Shown here piece by piece: positions 21,245-33,189 of a stretch of DNA of 64,000 bases. The stretch comes from Bryopsis sp. KO-2023 (Eukaryota > Chlorophyta > Ulvophyceae > Bryopsidales > Bryopsidaceae). The DNA lies in assembly GCA_030272585.1 (NCBI GenBank), contig BSYQ01000003.1, positions 248,001-312,000 of the forward strand. Reading direction: 5' to 3'. Every line of letters begins with the position of its first letter. Position 1 is the first letter of the stretch. The position numbers and the translations under genes were made by a program. Under the pieces are notes generated by a model. It did not search any database, had not been told where the DNA came from, and saw only the letters and a program-made list of their open reading frames with translations.

Positions 21245-22807
21245 AGAGAAAAGGGGAGTACACTTTTGGCATTTTGATAGATTATGGTATGTTCTGTTAA
21301 AGATACCATATTGTGTCACCTGGAAGCATCAAGAAAATTGTGGACAGTGGGAAAACATCTGCACTTGTTTTGCTGAGGGACGTGCTGTTTTTCTTTTTTG
21401 CTGGGTCCGCATGCATAAAAATAGGTCGTTTTTCTGCCTTGTTTGTGGTCTTTTTTCTCCTTTTTTGGATTGAAAAATGGTGATGACAGTGGAAAAAAAA
21501 TATGATTTGGGGGGACTCTGCGGTATAAGGGTTGATGGGAAATACTTTTGAGAATATCTGCAAGCATTTATGAAGAACTGATTGGGGGGGATGCTGAACA
21601 CTTGAAACCGGAAAACGAGTCTTGCTTTTGCATCAGTGGAACCGTTTTGCCGATTTCATAGAACTTTGGAGTTGACAGGTTTTTTTCTACCTGCTTTGGC
21701 AATTTTTGGTTGTGACTTTTGGGGGTGGAGGTTCTTGTAGTTGAGTCCTGTGAAGTTCATACTCTTTCACAAAATTTTGATAACGATATGATTCTGTTTG
21801 TGTGCCCTCCAGCAGTGTTAGGAATAAAGGGACGAAGCTGGGTTTACCTTGAGATTTTGGGTGTCGAGTTTTCAAAATAGACCACTTTCGTATTGAGGGG
21901 GGGCAGGAGTATATTGAAGGGGTGAGGGACTTGTTGCTGTGTAACACACGTTGAGCTCAGGTCGGGGGGGTGGCGCTGTAGTGTTCGCCCTGGGAATGCC
22001 TCCAGTCAGGCTATCCATGCAGTAAGGACCCTTGGAATGGGCACGACTCCAGAATGATTATCCCGAATCAAAAAAGTGGAAAACTACAACTAACAAAAAG
22101 AACTTGTCACAACCATCCATACATTTTCGGCAACGCAGAAAGAAATAGATACAATCCCTTGAAAGCACACCCCCTTTTGGCTGCGTCCAGATAGCCAGTA
22201 GTATCCTCGTGTCCCCACTATTGCATAGCTCCACTGCGCAGTTTCATCATTTCTCAAACCCTAGAAGGTGACACGTTCACCTTCTACACTGTCCCAACCA
22301 GGACTAATGCTGGACTCGTAACCCAAAAACGTTTGGCTGGCTGGATATTGATCCGGGTGTGTGTGAAGGTGCCGAAGGTTTCTTATCTAATTTTCGTGTG
22401 TTCGTGTTCAGTCCGACAAAATCCATGTTCAATCAATCAATATTACATGCGTGGAAGCCCAGGCCTCAAAATCCATGTTCAGGAAAAACAAAGGAAACTG
22501 ATGCATAAATGCAGCAATCCGTTGCTGAATTACAAGGAAAGTTAGATAAATTACGCAATTGTACATTCATCACCAACAAAAATGAAAAAAACAATATTCA
22601 GTACCAACACAAAAAAAATCAACAAGAGAAAAATTGCCTAAAATTTGCTTGTTTCTCAACCAAAAAAAATCAAGAACCACAAAAAAATCATCCCCCCAAC
22701 AAGAAAATCAAAAAAAAATAAAAAATCATGCCCACCGAAAATCGGTTTATGTGAGAACAAGCAACCCTGCTCTCCAATCATCAAGAAAAATAAAAAAAAA
22801 TCCCCCT
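21245..22807. other. intergenic between convergent genes
   Basis: AT-rich 3' flanks of the pseudo-sulfatase (+) and BTB copy C (-). Long A- and T-rich runs lie at 22580-22800. Short ORFs are low-complexity and unsupported. No RNA gene or mobile element is recognised. Confidence 0.4.
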
Positions 22808-24060
22808 TCAGTCCAGAATCTCCCAGCTATCAATGGACTCGTCATTGGCCCCTCCATCAGCGCTCCCAACTTGCTTCATGAAGAATGCTTCTTCGACAGG
22901 AATCTTCTTACCAGACCAAATATAAACCTTTCCATGACCAGAACTGCCAGCTTTTTTCCAGAAATTGCTCGCCTCATATGAAATGAAGCTACCACCCCCT
23001 CCCCCACCATAGCTATAACCAGAACCGCCGCCAGAGTAGCCTCCACCCCCACCAAGAACATCCCCTCCACCACCAAACCCCCCCGTGTCATTTGCACCTG
23101 AGGTAGTTGGTTTTGCCAGTGCAGCCGCCCCTGCATTCCATCCTAAGCCACCAGTATAAATTGAATAACTGGTTCCATTGCCTCCATTTTTTCCACCTGG
23201 GTACTTATTGTAAGACGCACTTCCACTTTCACCCAGGCTAGCATCACAACCGTAATATTTGCTATGGATGCCGCCTCCACCGCCTGCAGCTATAAGCAGA
23301 GTCGGCTTTTTTCTTTTCAGAGCTACGAAGGTCCCTCCACCACCCCCCCCATACTCAGCTTGTTTTGAATAAAGCCTTGACATGCCCCCTGTCAATATCT
23401 GAACCACATCATCAGCCATCAATTCGAAAGACGCCCCGATAACAGCACCTCTCCCCCCCTTGGCCTGAAAGAGATAGGAATCGACTTTTCCATCTGCAGC
23501 TCTTGCTCCCATGGCAACGATGTGATACCAGCCTGTTTTGGGCACTTTCCATTCCTGCCATTTCTCATTTTTCTTAGAATATTCGAAAGTCGCGACGGGT
23601 CCAGCGTTGTCTTTCTTCAAATATTTCAGGCAAGCCTTTTTCACCCACTCCACTTCGAACGCGGTAGCAGCCGTCATAACGGCAACGACATTATCGTCAT
23701 TCACTTCGATATCCCCTGTGTAAAACGACCTCAAAATCGCTTTCAACGCAGAGGGCTCCAGCTCCGTGGCTGGAATTATTTTTTTTGAACCCAGCCAGCC
23801 TCCAGAAGCAAATTTCTTTTTGAAGTAGGGACTGGTGACCTCCAAAACGAATCGTTCGCAATAAAAGGTCTGGCCATCCTTGGCTTGAAAAACGACGTCG
23901 CTCATCTGCGGGTCGTTGAACGATTTCGTCCAGCTCTGGTAATGGCCCGTGTAATCTTCCAGCAGCACCTGTTTTCCCAAAAAAGGAGAACGGATCAGCA
24001 GGGTAAACAAGCTTCTTCCTTCACCCAAATCTCCACCACTCATTCACAAAGTCTCACCAT
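22808..24060 (-). CDS. BTB domain plus ALK-like glycine-rich domain protein (copy C)
   Basis: The ATG at 24060-24058 is followed directly by donor GTGAGA. Exon 2 runs 23968-22808 (acceptor GGAAAACAG), giving 387 residues. The BTB part has SDVVFQAKDGQTFYCERFVL, SPYFKKKF, ILRSFYTGD and AATAFEVEW. The glycine-rich part has KVPKTGWYHIVAMGARAAD, GGRGAVIGASFEL, DVVQILTGG, GGGGGGTFVALK and LLIAAGGGGG. It ends DESIDSWEILD. An in-frame ATG inside the intron (24043) would add about 25 residues if the intron were retained. It lies in the spacer of the inverted duplication and is more diverged from B, D and E than they are from each other. Confidence 0.85.
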
Positions 24061-24805
24061 TTTTGTGCAGGCCAGTGACGATGGGCACCGAGTCGATCAC
24101 AGTCTGTTGCAACCGTTTCCGCAGCGCTTTTGAAGCAAAAAACCGTGAAGTGGGGACGTGACTTCCCGAGACGTGTGCCAAGGGAATGTGTTCGCTTGTT
24201 GCCAAGTGATTTGCTGTTCTCTTCGCAAAGTACTGTCACCTTGTTGTGGTCGGTTATCTCGAGGTCATATTCTCTCTCCAATCAAACCAAAAAAGGAACC
24301 TAAGTATAAAACCACCAATTCAAACCACTCCGAATTCTACAGGTTTGTGCAGTCAGTAATTTCTCAGGCAGCATGTAGTCATCGATTAATATGACTCTCT
24401 CTTCTCTTGGAACTCGATTTGGGACCTGGTCCAACTTTGTGTATAAAAATTCACAGTGCAAGAAATGAAGAATGAACACGTATGCAGTAAAAAACATGGT
24501 CGAATGATTTATAATTCAATCGAGGCCATGTATGTAGATCGAAAGGTATCATGATGCTGTTTGTTTCTGGAGCTAGAACTTTGTGACAAGGAGCAGGGCT
24601 CTCACGTAGGACTCCTGCTAGCTTCGGCAAGTCAAGCAAGAAAGCCTTGGGAGTCCTTTCAATGATTGCCAGTCAGAGGGAGACGAGAAAGTGTCGGCGG
24701 ACGCACAAATTGCTGCTTTGCCGCACAAAAGGCGGCCACAGAGGGAAGAAGCAGTGGCAGGCGGCTATCGACCCCCCCCCCCAGGCCGGATTTGTAAAAA
24801 ACAAA
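24061..24805. promoter_or_regulatory. head-to-head spacer between BTB copy C and the right protease
   Basis: The right ~200 bases match, inverted, the region upstream of the left protease (shared GGGAGTCCTTTC and TGCCGCACAAAAGGCGGCCA stretches), so they are probably promoter and 5' UTR. A run of 11 C lies just before the protease start. No gene is seen in the rest. Confidence 0.4.
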
Positions 24806-26083
24806 ATGAGGCCTGCGTTGGCTGCGGCGTTCCTATGCTTCACATGGTGTGGGCTCTTGGAACCTGGTGCGGCGCAACTCCGCCCCAAGATCATTGGCGG
24901 AGAGAAGGCGAACGTGGGTGAATTCCCATTTATGGCGTCGATCCGCTTCCCTATGGACCACCGCACTGCGTCCAGGCGAGGCAAACACTTTTGTGGCGGC
25001 GTGTTGATCGCCAAAAACATCGTCCTCAGTGCTAGACATTGTGCAAATAACCACAAGAATCCGGATGTGCACATCGGCCGGTACTCTCGAACAGGCGACG
25101 AAAAAGTGGAGGTGTTCAAAACAAAAGAGATCAGGAAGCACAAGGATTCCAAATTCGTAGCGAAGGGTGTGTATGACTACGACATTGCGCTGTACGTTCT
25201 GGATGGAGACTCAAAGACGAGCCCCGTAGGCCTTCGATCGAACGAGAGGTGCTTTCAGGAGAATTCTGGCTGCAACTTCGGCACGGTGATCGGTTGGGGC
25301 CTAACAAATTTCGACAACAAAGAGTCCGAGTCGGAGGATTTGCTGAAGGTCAATGTTCCTCTGATCCCCCGCGACATTTGCGACGAGAGCATTCCGGAAC
25401 TGAAGAAGTTCGGAGGCCTGAAACAATCCATGGTTTGCGCTGGGGAGGTGGGCAAAGATGCGTGCAGTAATGATTCCGGCGGGCCTCTGCTGGTGGGGAA
25501 AAGCGTCGCGGGAATCGTATCATTCGGGTATGGCGGATGTGGCGGGGAGTCGCCGGGAGTCTATGCCAGTGTTCCCCAGGCGAAGGCATGGGTTGAACAG
25601 CAAATGAAAGAGATCAAGGAGGTGTGCCAGCACGTCTTTTCGTTTTTTCTTTCTGGGTCACGTTGAGAATCCATCTTTTTCTCAACTTCATACTCTGTAG
25701 AAAATACGGAGGTGTTGAGGAAAGCTTTGCATATTTGCATATTTATTTGCCTGGAATCATCACAGTCTTCCTGGGCTGGCTTAAATATGTGATTAGAAAC
25801 TCTTCTTACAGAAGATGTGAATTCTTAGGGGATTAAGCCGGCACCAAAGCGAAAACGCAGGGCACGAAGAGGGGGTAAGAGACCTTGGCGAGAAGATCTG
25901 GGTTCTTGATTTGGAAACTAATGTGCATGTTTCAATATTATTTCAACTACTACCCTGCTCCCAGTGTGTCACTTCCACTTCAGTTTTTTTTTCTGGTGAC
26001 ATTTATCTTTTTTCTTGTCGCCAGGGTGCAATTTCTTTCCAGGAATAGGCTATGTTCCATCGGGCTGCAACCGGGGGAAGTAG
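24806..26083 (+). CDS. secreted trypsin-like serine protease (right copy)
   Basis: Three exons: 24806-25621, 25829-25874 and 26025-26083, giving 306 residues, the same total as the left copy. The start MRPALAAAFLCFTWCGLL opens a signal peptide. A longer upstream in-frame ATG (24647) has a non-signal extension and lies in conserved 5' flank, so I rejected it. The activation site IIGGEKA, His, Asp and Ser triad (SARHC, YDYDIAL, NDSGGPLL) and the Asp189 equivalent (KDACSNDS) are all present. The Gly193 equivalent is Asn, as in the left copy. The tail exons encode GIKPAPKRKRRARRG and CNFFPGIGYVPSGCNRGK. The last of these is unchanged between copies although the introns have diverged, which supports the splicing. 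Confidence 0.8.
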
Positions 26084-27654
26084 ATGTTTTATCTGGAAAA
26101 ACATCCAGTGTCCTTCAAAATCTCCTTACCCCTCCAAAAAGAAGGAAAAGCCTGCTCAGTTTTGTTTGAAAAAACCTTCAAGGAAGACAGAAAGAGAGAG
26201 CCTCCTTCCATTATTTTTGCGGGTTTTTTTGCTTCCGGGGAGAGCAAGCAGAGTTGCGCAAGGTTGATGGAGTTTACGGAAATCAAATGTCTAGATTGTG
26301 TGTATCACCAACCGAAGTGTTGGGCATCGAATTGCTCAGTGTGTTTGTGCCCTCATTTTGGTTTGTGTTTGGTACTTTCTTTTGGTACTTTTATGCTTTT
26401 TTTTTTTTAATACTTGTTTTACGAATTCTCTCTTTTTTTCTAGGAAGAGAAAGAAAAAAGATGGATAAATCATGTGTTTGGGTGGTATTTTTTCGGATAA
26501 CTCGTTTTCAGATGTTTTTATTTTTATTTTTGAACTTGTAAGCCTGCCAGTTTTAATCGCACGAACGTTTTTACAAATTTGATGCTGAAAAATGGTTCAA
26601 CGAAAAAGCATTGTATTACTAATTTATCACTCGAACTTTTTTGCGCAAGGATCAAACAAGGATTAATCCAACTACCTTTGCAACATCCTCATACTATAAT
26701 ACTGATTTGTGGAGGCCAAGGCCACGTGTTTTCGAATCACTGAACTGATGTTTTATCTGTCGCATTGTTGACGTCCAAATGCTGCCAAGACTCCTCAGCA
26801 CAAACAGCACCTTTTGGACGTGACTCCATTCGCCCTACATCGCGATGGTGTGGTGGGAGGTCCCTTCTACTTGTGATACCTCTGCCATGGTGGTTTCGTG
26901 ACTGGAATGTTCGTCAGCTTTTTTTCTGTTTTGCAATTTTTAAGTTTCGACTTCGGCTTGCAGGTTGGTACACACGGGGACATTTGATCAAGTGGTCATG
27001 AGGGCCGGCGAACCAGAGACGATTCTTACAACAAACAAACAAACAAACAACATTTACATTGTGTAGGAGATGCCGCTCTCCTATTACAACGAATATATAA
27101 TGATCCAATCTATTCCCATAGAATCAATTCTTACAACACCGTCATCGTTTTTATCCCAATTCCCGTTTAACATGTTCCGTTGACCCCTCCTCATCATAAT
27201 CATAATTACAACCCACAGTAAAAGAGAGCCATCACCCTCCTCATCGCTTCCTACCACAATTCTGTAGACTTCACAACATCCCCATTAAACCCAATCGAAC
27301 CTTCCACTCCGTCCCGACCCATTCTGGTATTGTGGCTCACATCATCGTCCACAGCCCTTGCCGCTGACGTCCCAGGTTTGAATTTGGTCTCCATCTTATT
27401 ATTCGGTTTATGCCCACTCCTCCGACCCCGTTACTCGGACTTCAACATTCCTTCTTCTTTTCTACAGGAGTCATTGATTACTCGTTTGTTTTTCCTGGAT
27501 CTGACGAGGCGATTAAGGGCGTACTCCTACTTTACCTCGTCTGATTATCAGCGAGTTCTTGTACGTGAGCAGCAGGGGTTTCACTCTCTCTTCTTCGTGC
27601 TCGACTTTCGAAATTTCGACCAGCAGGCAAGCGTTTCGTGGAGAGGTGCCAAGA
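26084..27654. other. intergenic; protease 3' flank and BTB upstream region
   Basis: 26084-26420 matches 11975-11600, inverted, and is probably protease 3' UTR and flank. From about 26.53 kb (CTTGTAAGCCTGCCAG) the sequence shares blocks with 33.57-34.3 kb, the region upstream of copy E. About 26.84-26.88 kb shares GGTCCC/CTTCTACTTGTGA-like sequence with about 37.54 kb. A CAAA repeat lies at about 27030. No gene is seen. Confidence 0.5.
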
Positions 27655-28943
27655 ATGGTGAGAACGAAACTGCAATGCTGAACACCTGATGTTCAATCAG
27701 AGGCGGTTTCCGACTTCGTTTCCGATTGCCTTTCCAACGCCAGGTGTTGGTGGAGAATTACGCAGCACATCACCAGAACTGGCTGAAATGCTTCAACGAC
27801 CCGGAAATGAGCGATGTGGTTTTCGAAGCCAAGAACGGTCAGACTTTTCACTGCGAGAAATTCGTGTTGGAGGTGGCCAGTCCCTATTTCAAAACGCTAT
27901 TTTCCTCTGGCAAGTGCGGAGGCTCTTCGAAATTCGTGTCTGCGAAGGACGTGGAGCCCGCTGCGTTGAAGTGGATTCTGCGAGCGTGTTACACTGGTGA
28001 CGGTGATTTGGACGACGACAATGTGGTGAGCGTTATGCTGGCGGCAAAAACGTACGAGATGGATTGGGTGGAAAAGGCTTGCATGAAATACCTGAAAGAG
28101 GACATGGGAGGACCCTTGGGCACATTTGAATACTCTCATGATAACCAAAAATGGCAGGAATGGAAGGTGCCCCAAACAGGCTGGTATCACATCGTTGCCA
28201 TGGGAGCAAAAGCTGCAGATAGTCCTAAACCCAGTCCTCAGCTCACAAAAATTGGCATTTTGGACTTCAAGCGCAAGGGCGGGGAAGGTGCAATCCTGGG
28301 GGCATCCTTTGAGCTCCAGGCCGGTGATGTTGTTCAGATATTGACAGGGGGGATGCCAAGGCGATGGGAAAGCACCAAGTATCCTAATTATTGGTCTGGT
28401 GGGGGTGGGGGCACCTTCGTTGCTCTCAAGGACAAAGAGCTGACTCTACTCTTAGCCGCTGGGGGTGGAGGCAGTGTCATTCAAACCAACTATGGTATCG
28501 ATGCCAATCTGGGTGAAGATGGAATCGGTTCCTCTGCGAGAGTCGTAGGCGGGAAGAATGGAGGCAACGGCACCAGCACTGGAATCCACAAGGGTGGCCT
28601 TGGATGGAAAGCGGGACCAGTGGCTTTGGCAAAGCCAAGGGGTGCTGATAATGACGATAATGGAGGGTTTGGTGGTGGTGGGAATGCTTGTGGTGGAGGT
28701 GGAGGTTACTCTGGAGGGGCTGGTGGCTCCAGTCTTGGTGGTGGGGGTGGCGGAAGCTTCATTGCATCCGACGCTGGGAACAGTTGGAGAGAGGTCGGGA
28801 ACAATGGCCATGGAAAAGTTCTCATTTGGAAAGGGAAAAAGGTCCCAACAGAAGAAACCTTTTTTCTGAGACAAATTGGAACCCCCGGTACAGAAACACA
28901 GATTAATGGGGAGTCCTTGGACAGTTGGGAAGTTTTAGATTGA
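27655..28943 (+). CDS. BTB domain plus ALK-like glycine-rich domain protein (copy D)
   Basis: The ATG at 27655-27657 abuts donor GTGAGA. Exon 2 is 27744-28943 (acceptor AACGCCAG), giving 400 residues. BTB domain ~15-120: SDVVFEAKNGQTFHCEKFVL, SPYFKTLF, ILRACYTGDGDLDDDN and AAKTYEMDW. Glycine-rich domain ~135-390: KVPQTGWYHIVAMGAKAAD, GGEGAILGASFELQ, DVVQILTGG, GGGGGTFVALK, LLLAAGGGGS, then further glycine tracts (GGFGGGGNACGGGGGYSGG). It ends SLDSWEVLD. This is the intact partner of pseudogene B and shares its 5' flank with copy E (TTCTTGTACGTGAGCAGCAG), which suggests a common promoter. An ATAAAG-type signal lies about 110 bases after the stop. Confidence 0.9.
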
Positions 28944-29204
28944 ACGTATGATGATATATATATTCACTGACTACTAGTCAACACGCAATTTTGTATCAAT
29001 CTGTTTTGGGGATCAAGGCAGATGTGTTAACTGTCTTGGAATGAATGCATATGTTGACTAATAAAGTGAAAATTTTGAAACAATGCCAATCAGCCACATC
29101 TGTTGTGTTCTTAGTATCTGATGATCATAGTTTCTACGTGTCATGAAGTCTTCGAGGGCAGGAGTTCCTTTCTTGTTAGCTTTTTCAACGTGCAACAGCA
29201 TTGA

Positions 29205-29730
29205 TTAGTTGCCACCAGGAGCTGGAATTTCAGCGTCCAGCCGCTCCACTTGCTCAGGCTTCAATTCAACGCTGGTGTGGAGCTTCAAGGAATCGGAACC
29301 ACGTTTTGGCTGCAATACAAACGAACCCTGTGAATTGGGCGAAAAAGGAGACAAGAGAAGTGATGCAGTACCAGAGCTATAACCCACCTTGGATCCAGCT
29401 GGGAGAGACTCAACAGAGTCTTCAGGCTCATCCTGCCTGATCGAGGATCTCGGAGGACACATACCCCGTTCAAAGCTCTTAGGTTCCTGCACTTGGTCAG
29501 GAAATTCGACTCTCGCAGCTCCTCAAGTTGTTTCTTCACCACTTCGGTCCGCTGTGACAACGTCGTGTTGTTCGCGGTGGGTCGCAGATAGCTTTTTTCG
29601 CTCGAATCATTCGTTTTCTGGCCGTTGACGGTTCTGGGATATGTTTTGCTGGAGTCGTCAATGGTCAACTGATGTCCCTCGTTGGGATGGTCGCTGGCCA
29701 CTGGTTGACTCGGAATTTGTTGCTGTGTAC
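29205..29730 (-). other. uncertain ORF or decayed gene in duplicated block X
   Basis: On the - strand the last two blocks join in phase 0: one ending PEDSVESLPAGSK at donor GTGGGT, and a last exon from acceptor TTCACAG encoding SFVLQPKRGSDSLKLHTS and ending AEIPAPGGN before TAA at 29205. Further upstream an open stretch (SDHPNEGHQLTIDDSSKTY, KKQLEELRES) lies in a different frame, so at least one frameshift or missed intron is needed. The homologous sequence at 14.75-15.0 kb is also out of frame. It may be a pseudogene pair; I recognise no domain. Confidence 0.35.
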
Positions 29731-30066
29731 CCTGCAGAAGCGGCTCAGCTCTTGCTGCGAACAGACTTCATTTTCCACGGTAGTAAGCTTCGATAGGTGC
29801 CGTGATCGACGGAGGTCTCGCGTGACGGCCTCTGGCGGTCCCACAACGTCGAATAGTAACGAGTATAGCCTATAACTCGTCACTACGTGCCCTGCTCGGC
29901 CGTGTCCAAAATATATCCCAGGGTCGGTGGCCAGCCAATCCTTAACCTTCAGCGACGAGCTTGAAGTTTTGTTCTCAAAGCTCCCCCCTAGAACACAAGC
30001 CAGAAGTGAACGTTGAAGCATGTTTGCGACCTGTTCGAAACTTTTACAATCGGACCAACCGTACAA

Positions 30067-31153
30067 TCGAGCTTGGTATAACCGTCAAACGATTCTCACC
30101 AAACCGTCGGCGGGAGTGCTCGCTGTCTTTGCTGTCTTGATTGGTACCTCTCGGCCAGATTTCCTCCTCAAGTCCCATAGATGCCTTATCAAGTGATTTT
30201 TTCTTGGCAAGAAAAACCTCTGATTTGTAAGTTTATAGAATATATTGTGCCTTCATTTTTCCGTTCATTACTCTTGAGGAGCAGTCTCATGGACAGTTTT
30301 GTGGTAACACGTTTTATCAACTTGAATTGTTATCCAGCCGTTGTTGCACACAGTGCACAGCGTTGCTTTCCAAGCACAACACAATTCAAATTTTTTTTTA
30401 CAAAGACATTCAAACCAATGCTTGTCTCCTTTTATCTTTCCACAACCCAACTCACACAACGCCACCACGTTATAACTGCAATAACTCCCGTAACGGACAC
30501 AACGCAACGACTTCACAATCTTGGTCATTCTTGGGCTTCCAACACATGATAAATGCATCTGGCCAGATGCATTAAATCATACTACCTCAAAATCGCCTTA
30601 ATTTTTTTCATTTTTTTGATTCTCATCAACTGCAGGGACTCTTGATGAAAATTATTGAATTTCCTGTTGTTCAAAATCTTGCTTCCCGTGGCAACAAGAC
30701 GTCCTTTTCTTTTCTTTATTTTTTTGGGGGTTAAGTATTGGAGCATTTTTTAGATTTGAAGTGTTCTGAGGATCAAATCACGTATTGGCAGAAAGAAAAA
30801 TACTTGTGGGTAAGAGTGCTTTCGTTTCTTCTCCAAAAAAAATGTTCAAAGTACGGAGCGTGTACGAAAAGTCCTATGCACAAAATACCCTCAGTCCCAA
30901 CCATCATCATCATCACCCATTTCCTGGCAATGGTAAGAAAAAGTCGTCATGTCGTACATTGGCGATGTACAAAACAACGATGTTCTGTGTTTTGACGATG
31001 AAAAAGGAATGCCAAGCCGTCCGGATGGTGTGACAAGACCAACCGCAACGACTTCTTTCACCACTGCCCTTCTCTTTTCCACAATAACTGAGCACGAGGA
31101 TCACCGACGGCAAATTTCCAGAAAGGACGGCGCTTCCAAGGCGTGCGTTCGGA
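30067..31153. other. intergenic; duplicated block X and sulfatase promoter
   Basis: 30.55-30.91 kb matches 14.62-14.15 kb, inverted. 30.93-31.15 kb matches the upstream region of the left sulfatase. Short ORFs have no support. Confidence 0.45.
30552..30573. repeat. perfect 22-bp palindrome, right copy
   Basis: The centre TGGCCA (30560-30565) is flanked by arms AATGCATC and GATGCATT, symmetric over 30552-30573. It matches the left-arm palindrome at 14600-14619. Confidence 0.8.
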
Positions 31154-33189
31154 ATGAGGAATGTGGCAGCGGGTTATCGCTCTTGGCAGCTCGCCGTGAT
31201 CTACGTTTCGATTTTATTGCTTTTCGTGGAATGTGCTGAATGTCGGCTATCCAGGAACGGCAGAAAAGCTCAGCAGGCCGCCGATCGGCCAAATTTTCTT
31301 ATTCTTCTGGCGGACGATCTGGGCTTCGACGATTTGAGTTTGAGGAAGGGCAACCCGATCGTGGAGACCCCTCGGATCGACGCCTTCGCCAAGCAATCCG
31401 TGCAGTTCAATAATTTCTATGCCCATGCGGCGTGCACCCCGTCCAGGGCCTCCCTGTTGACGGGCCAGCACTATTTGAAGCTGGGCGTTTGGGGCGTCCA
31501 TGCAGCGAGGGACTACATGAAGCTCGGCGTCCCGACTTTTGGCAATATTTTCAGCGATGCAGGTTATCAGACGGGGCTGCTTGGAAAATGGTGGGGGTCA
31601 GGATCGGTCGAACAGCCCATGCCGGTTGTAATAGCACCCTTTTCCGAAAAGCGTGGACTGTGAACTGTACATCTACAAAGCGAAACTGTATCGATCAAAC
31701 TTCTGTTTTGGTTGAATTGAGGAGCCTTGATTGAATTTCCACTTTGCTTTGTGGGTTACTGTTCAGGCACAATGGCAAGACAAAAGGGTATTTGCCATGG
31801 GACCGGGGATTCGACGAAGCCTGTATCACTCAGCTTTATTACTATTTTGGAAATGAAGCCATGTGCAATGGGGAACCCGAATCCTGGGACGGCTGGACTA
31901 CGGAGCGAATCGCCGACAGAGTGATCGATTTCCTCTCTAAGAAAAAGGAGCAAGAAGGTGATCCCTTTCTGCTGTATGTCCCTTTTATGGCACCTCACGT
32001 TGGCCAGCTGACAGGCTCGGATGGCTTAGCCTGGAGAGCCCCCCCTGAATTGATAGAAAAATACTTGGGCAAGGGATTGGGTGAAGAAGCTGCTGGCTAT
32101 CAAGCGATGGTCGAGTTTCTGGACACTCAAGTGGGTCGAATTCTGGACAGCGTGGATGACTTGGGGCTTGCAGAAAACACGGTGGTCATGTTTCTGTCAG
32201 ACAACGGCCCCACAAAAAGAAAGATTTCCGATGAGGATTGGGATGCCCAGAACCCCAGTGAATTGCCCGGTCAAAAAGGGGAAGTCAATGAGAACGGAAT
32301 CCGAGTGCCCATGTTTGTTCGGCAAACCGGGGAATTCAAGTCAGCCGTAGTGGGGGAGGCCATAGTTTCCTTGCTGGACATTGTCCCCACCATGATGGAT
32401 ATTGCTGGCCTGCCCACCAAGGGGATGGATCTCGACGGTATGAGCTTGCTGGAATTGCTGAAAAACCCTGCTTCGATTGACCAGAAATGGTGGGATGAAA
32501 GAGTTATGTTTGACGCTTGGATGCCCCCCCAATGGGCTAGACTTAAAGAAGCAAGAGAGAAAATACCGGGCTGGGGAAATGTAGACAAGGAGGATTTGCC
32601 AGTGGGAAGCAAGAACGGACAATGGATGGTCAGACAAGGCAGCAAGAAACTCACCATCGTCGACCAGGTGGAGACCCTTCTGGAAGTGGGGGAACAAGCC
32701 ACAGAAGTTTCAGACAAGAAATTGGCCAAGAAATTGAAGAAGCTGTTAGTGGACTGGTGGGATGAAATTTTGGAAAACGACGCAAGTTTTACCCAACCTG
32801 GATTCTTTGTGACCGAAGAGGAAAACCAGATTTTTGCTATGGGTGCTTACGAATTCACAGACGATGTGACAATCAAGACCCACTCGGTGGAGATTGACGC
32901 CAAGCCAGGAAGCTACCTCAGATTTAGACTGAACGAAGTGACGGCTGGAGAATATAAAGTGAGAGTGAAAGCTTGGGATGACAGCAAATGGATGGGTTCC
33001 ATGAAAACCACCATTGTTTGCGGGAGAAAAGTTGCAACTGTGGAACGTGAGGCCAACGATCAAGTGGAGTTTCGTTTTGGTTGCCTGAACGTGGATTTTG
33101 ATGGGAAAGATTGTGGTCTGGAGATCAGGGTTCTAGAAGGAGAGGGGCTGGCTGTTATTGAATGGATAAAAATTATCGGGGAGACTTAG
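31154..33189 (+). CDS. secreted sulfatase (right copy), FGly cysteine type
   Basis: Two exons, 31154-31590 and 31767-33189, joined in phase 2 inside GKW-HNG, giving 619 residues, the same length as the left copy. It has a signal peptide, LLADDLGFDDLSL, Cys94-Thr-Pro-Ser-Arg, GKWHNG and SDNGPTKRK, and a C-terminal beta domain ending VIEWIKI. It differs from the left copy at scattered positions, for example VEREANDQVEFRFG for VESEAKGKVELRLG near the end. All catalytic residues are kept, so both should be active sulfate-ester hydrolases once modified by a formylglycine-generating enzyme. Homology to the left copy continues about 230 bases upstream and 350 bases downstream of the coding region. 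Confidence 0.9.

Noticed and set aside
20119-21309. 396-codon ORF on the - strand opposite the pseudo-sulfatase
   Set aside because: It is an antisense shadow of the coding strand; no domain, start context or splice support.
22560-22810. A-rich ORFs encoding Lys/Asn-rich peptides
   Set aside because: They are translations of A-homopolymer runs in the intergenic region.
24647-24805. In-frame upstream start that would extend the right protease by about 50 residues
   Set aside because: The extension is hydrophilic and would bury the signal peptide. The same region in the left copy is conserved as non-coding 5' flank with frame breaks.
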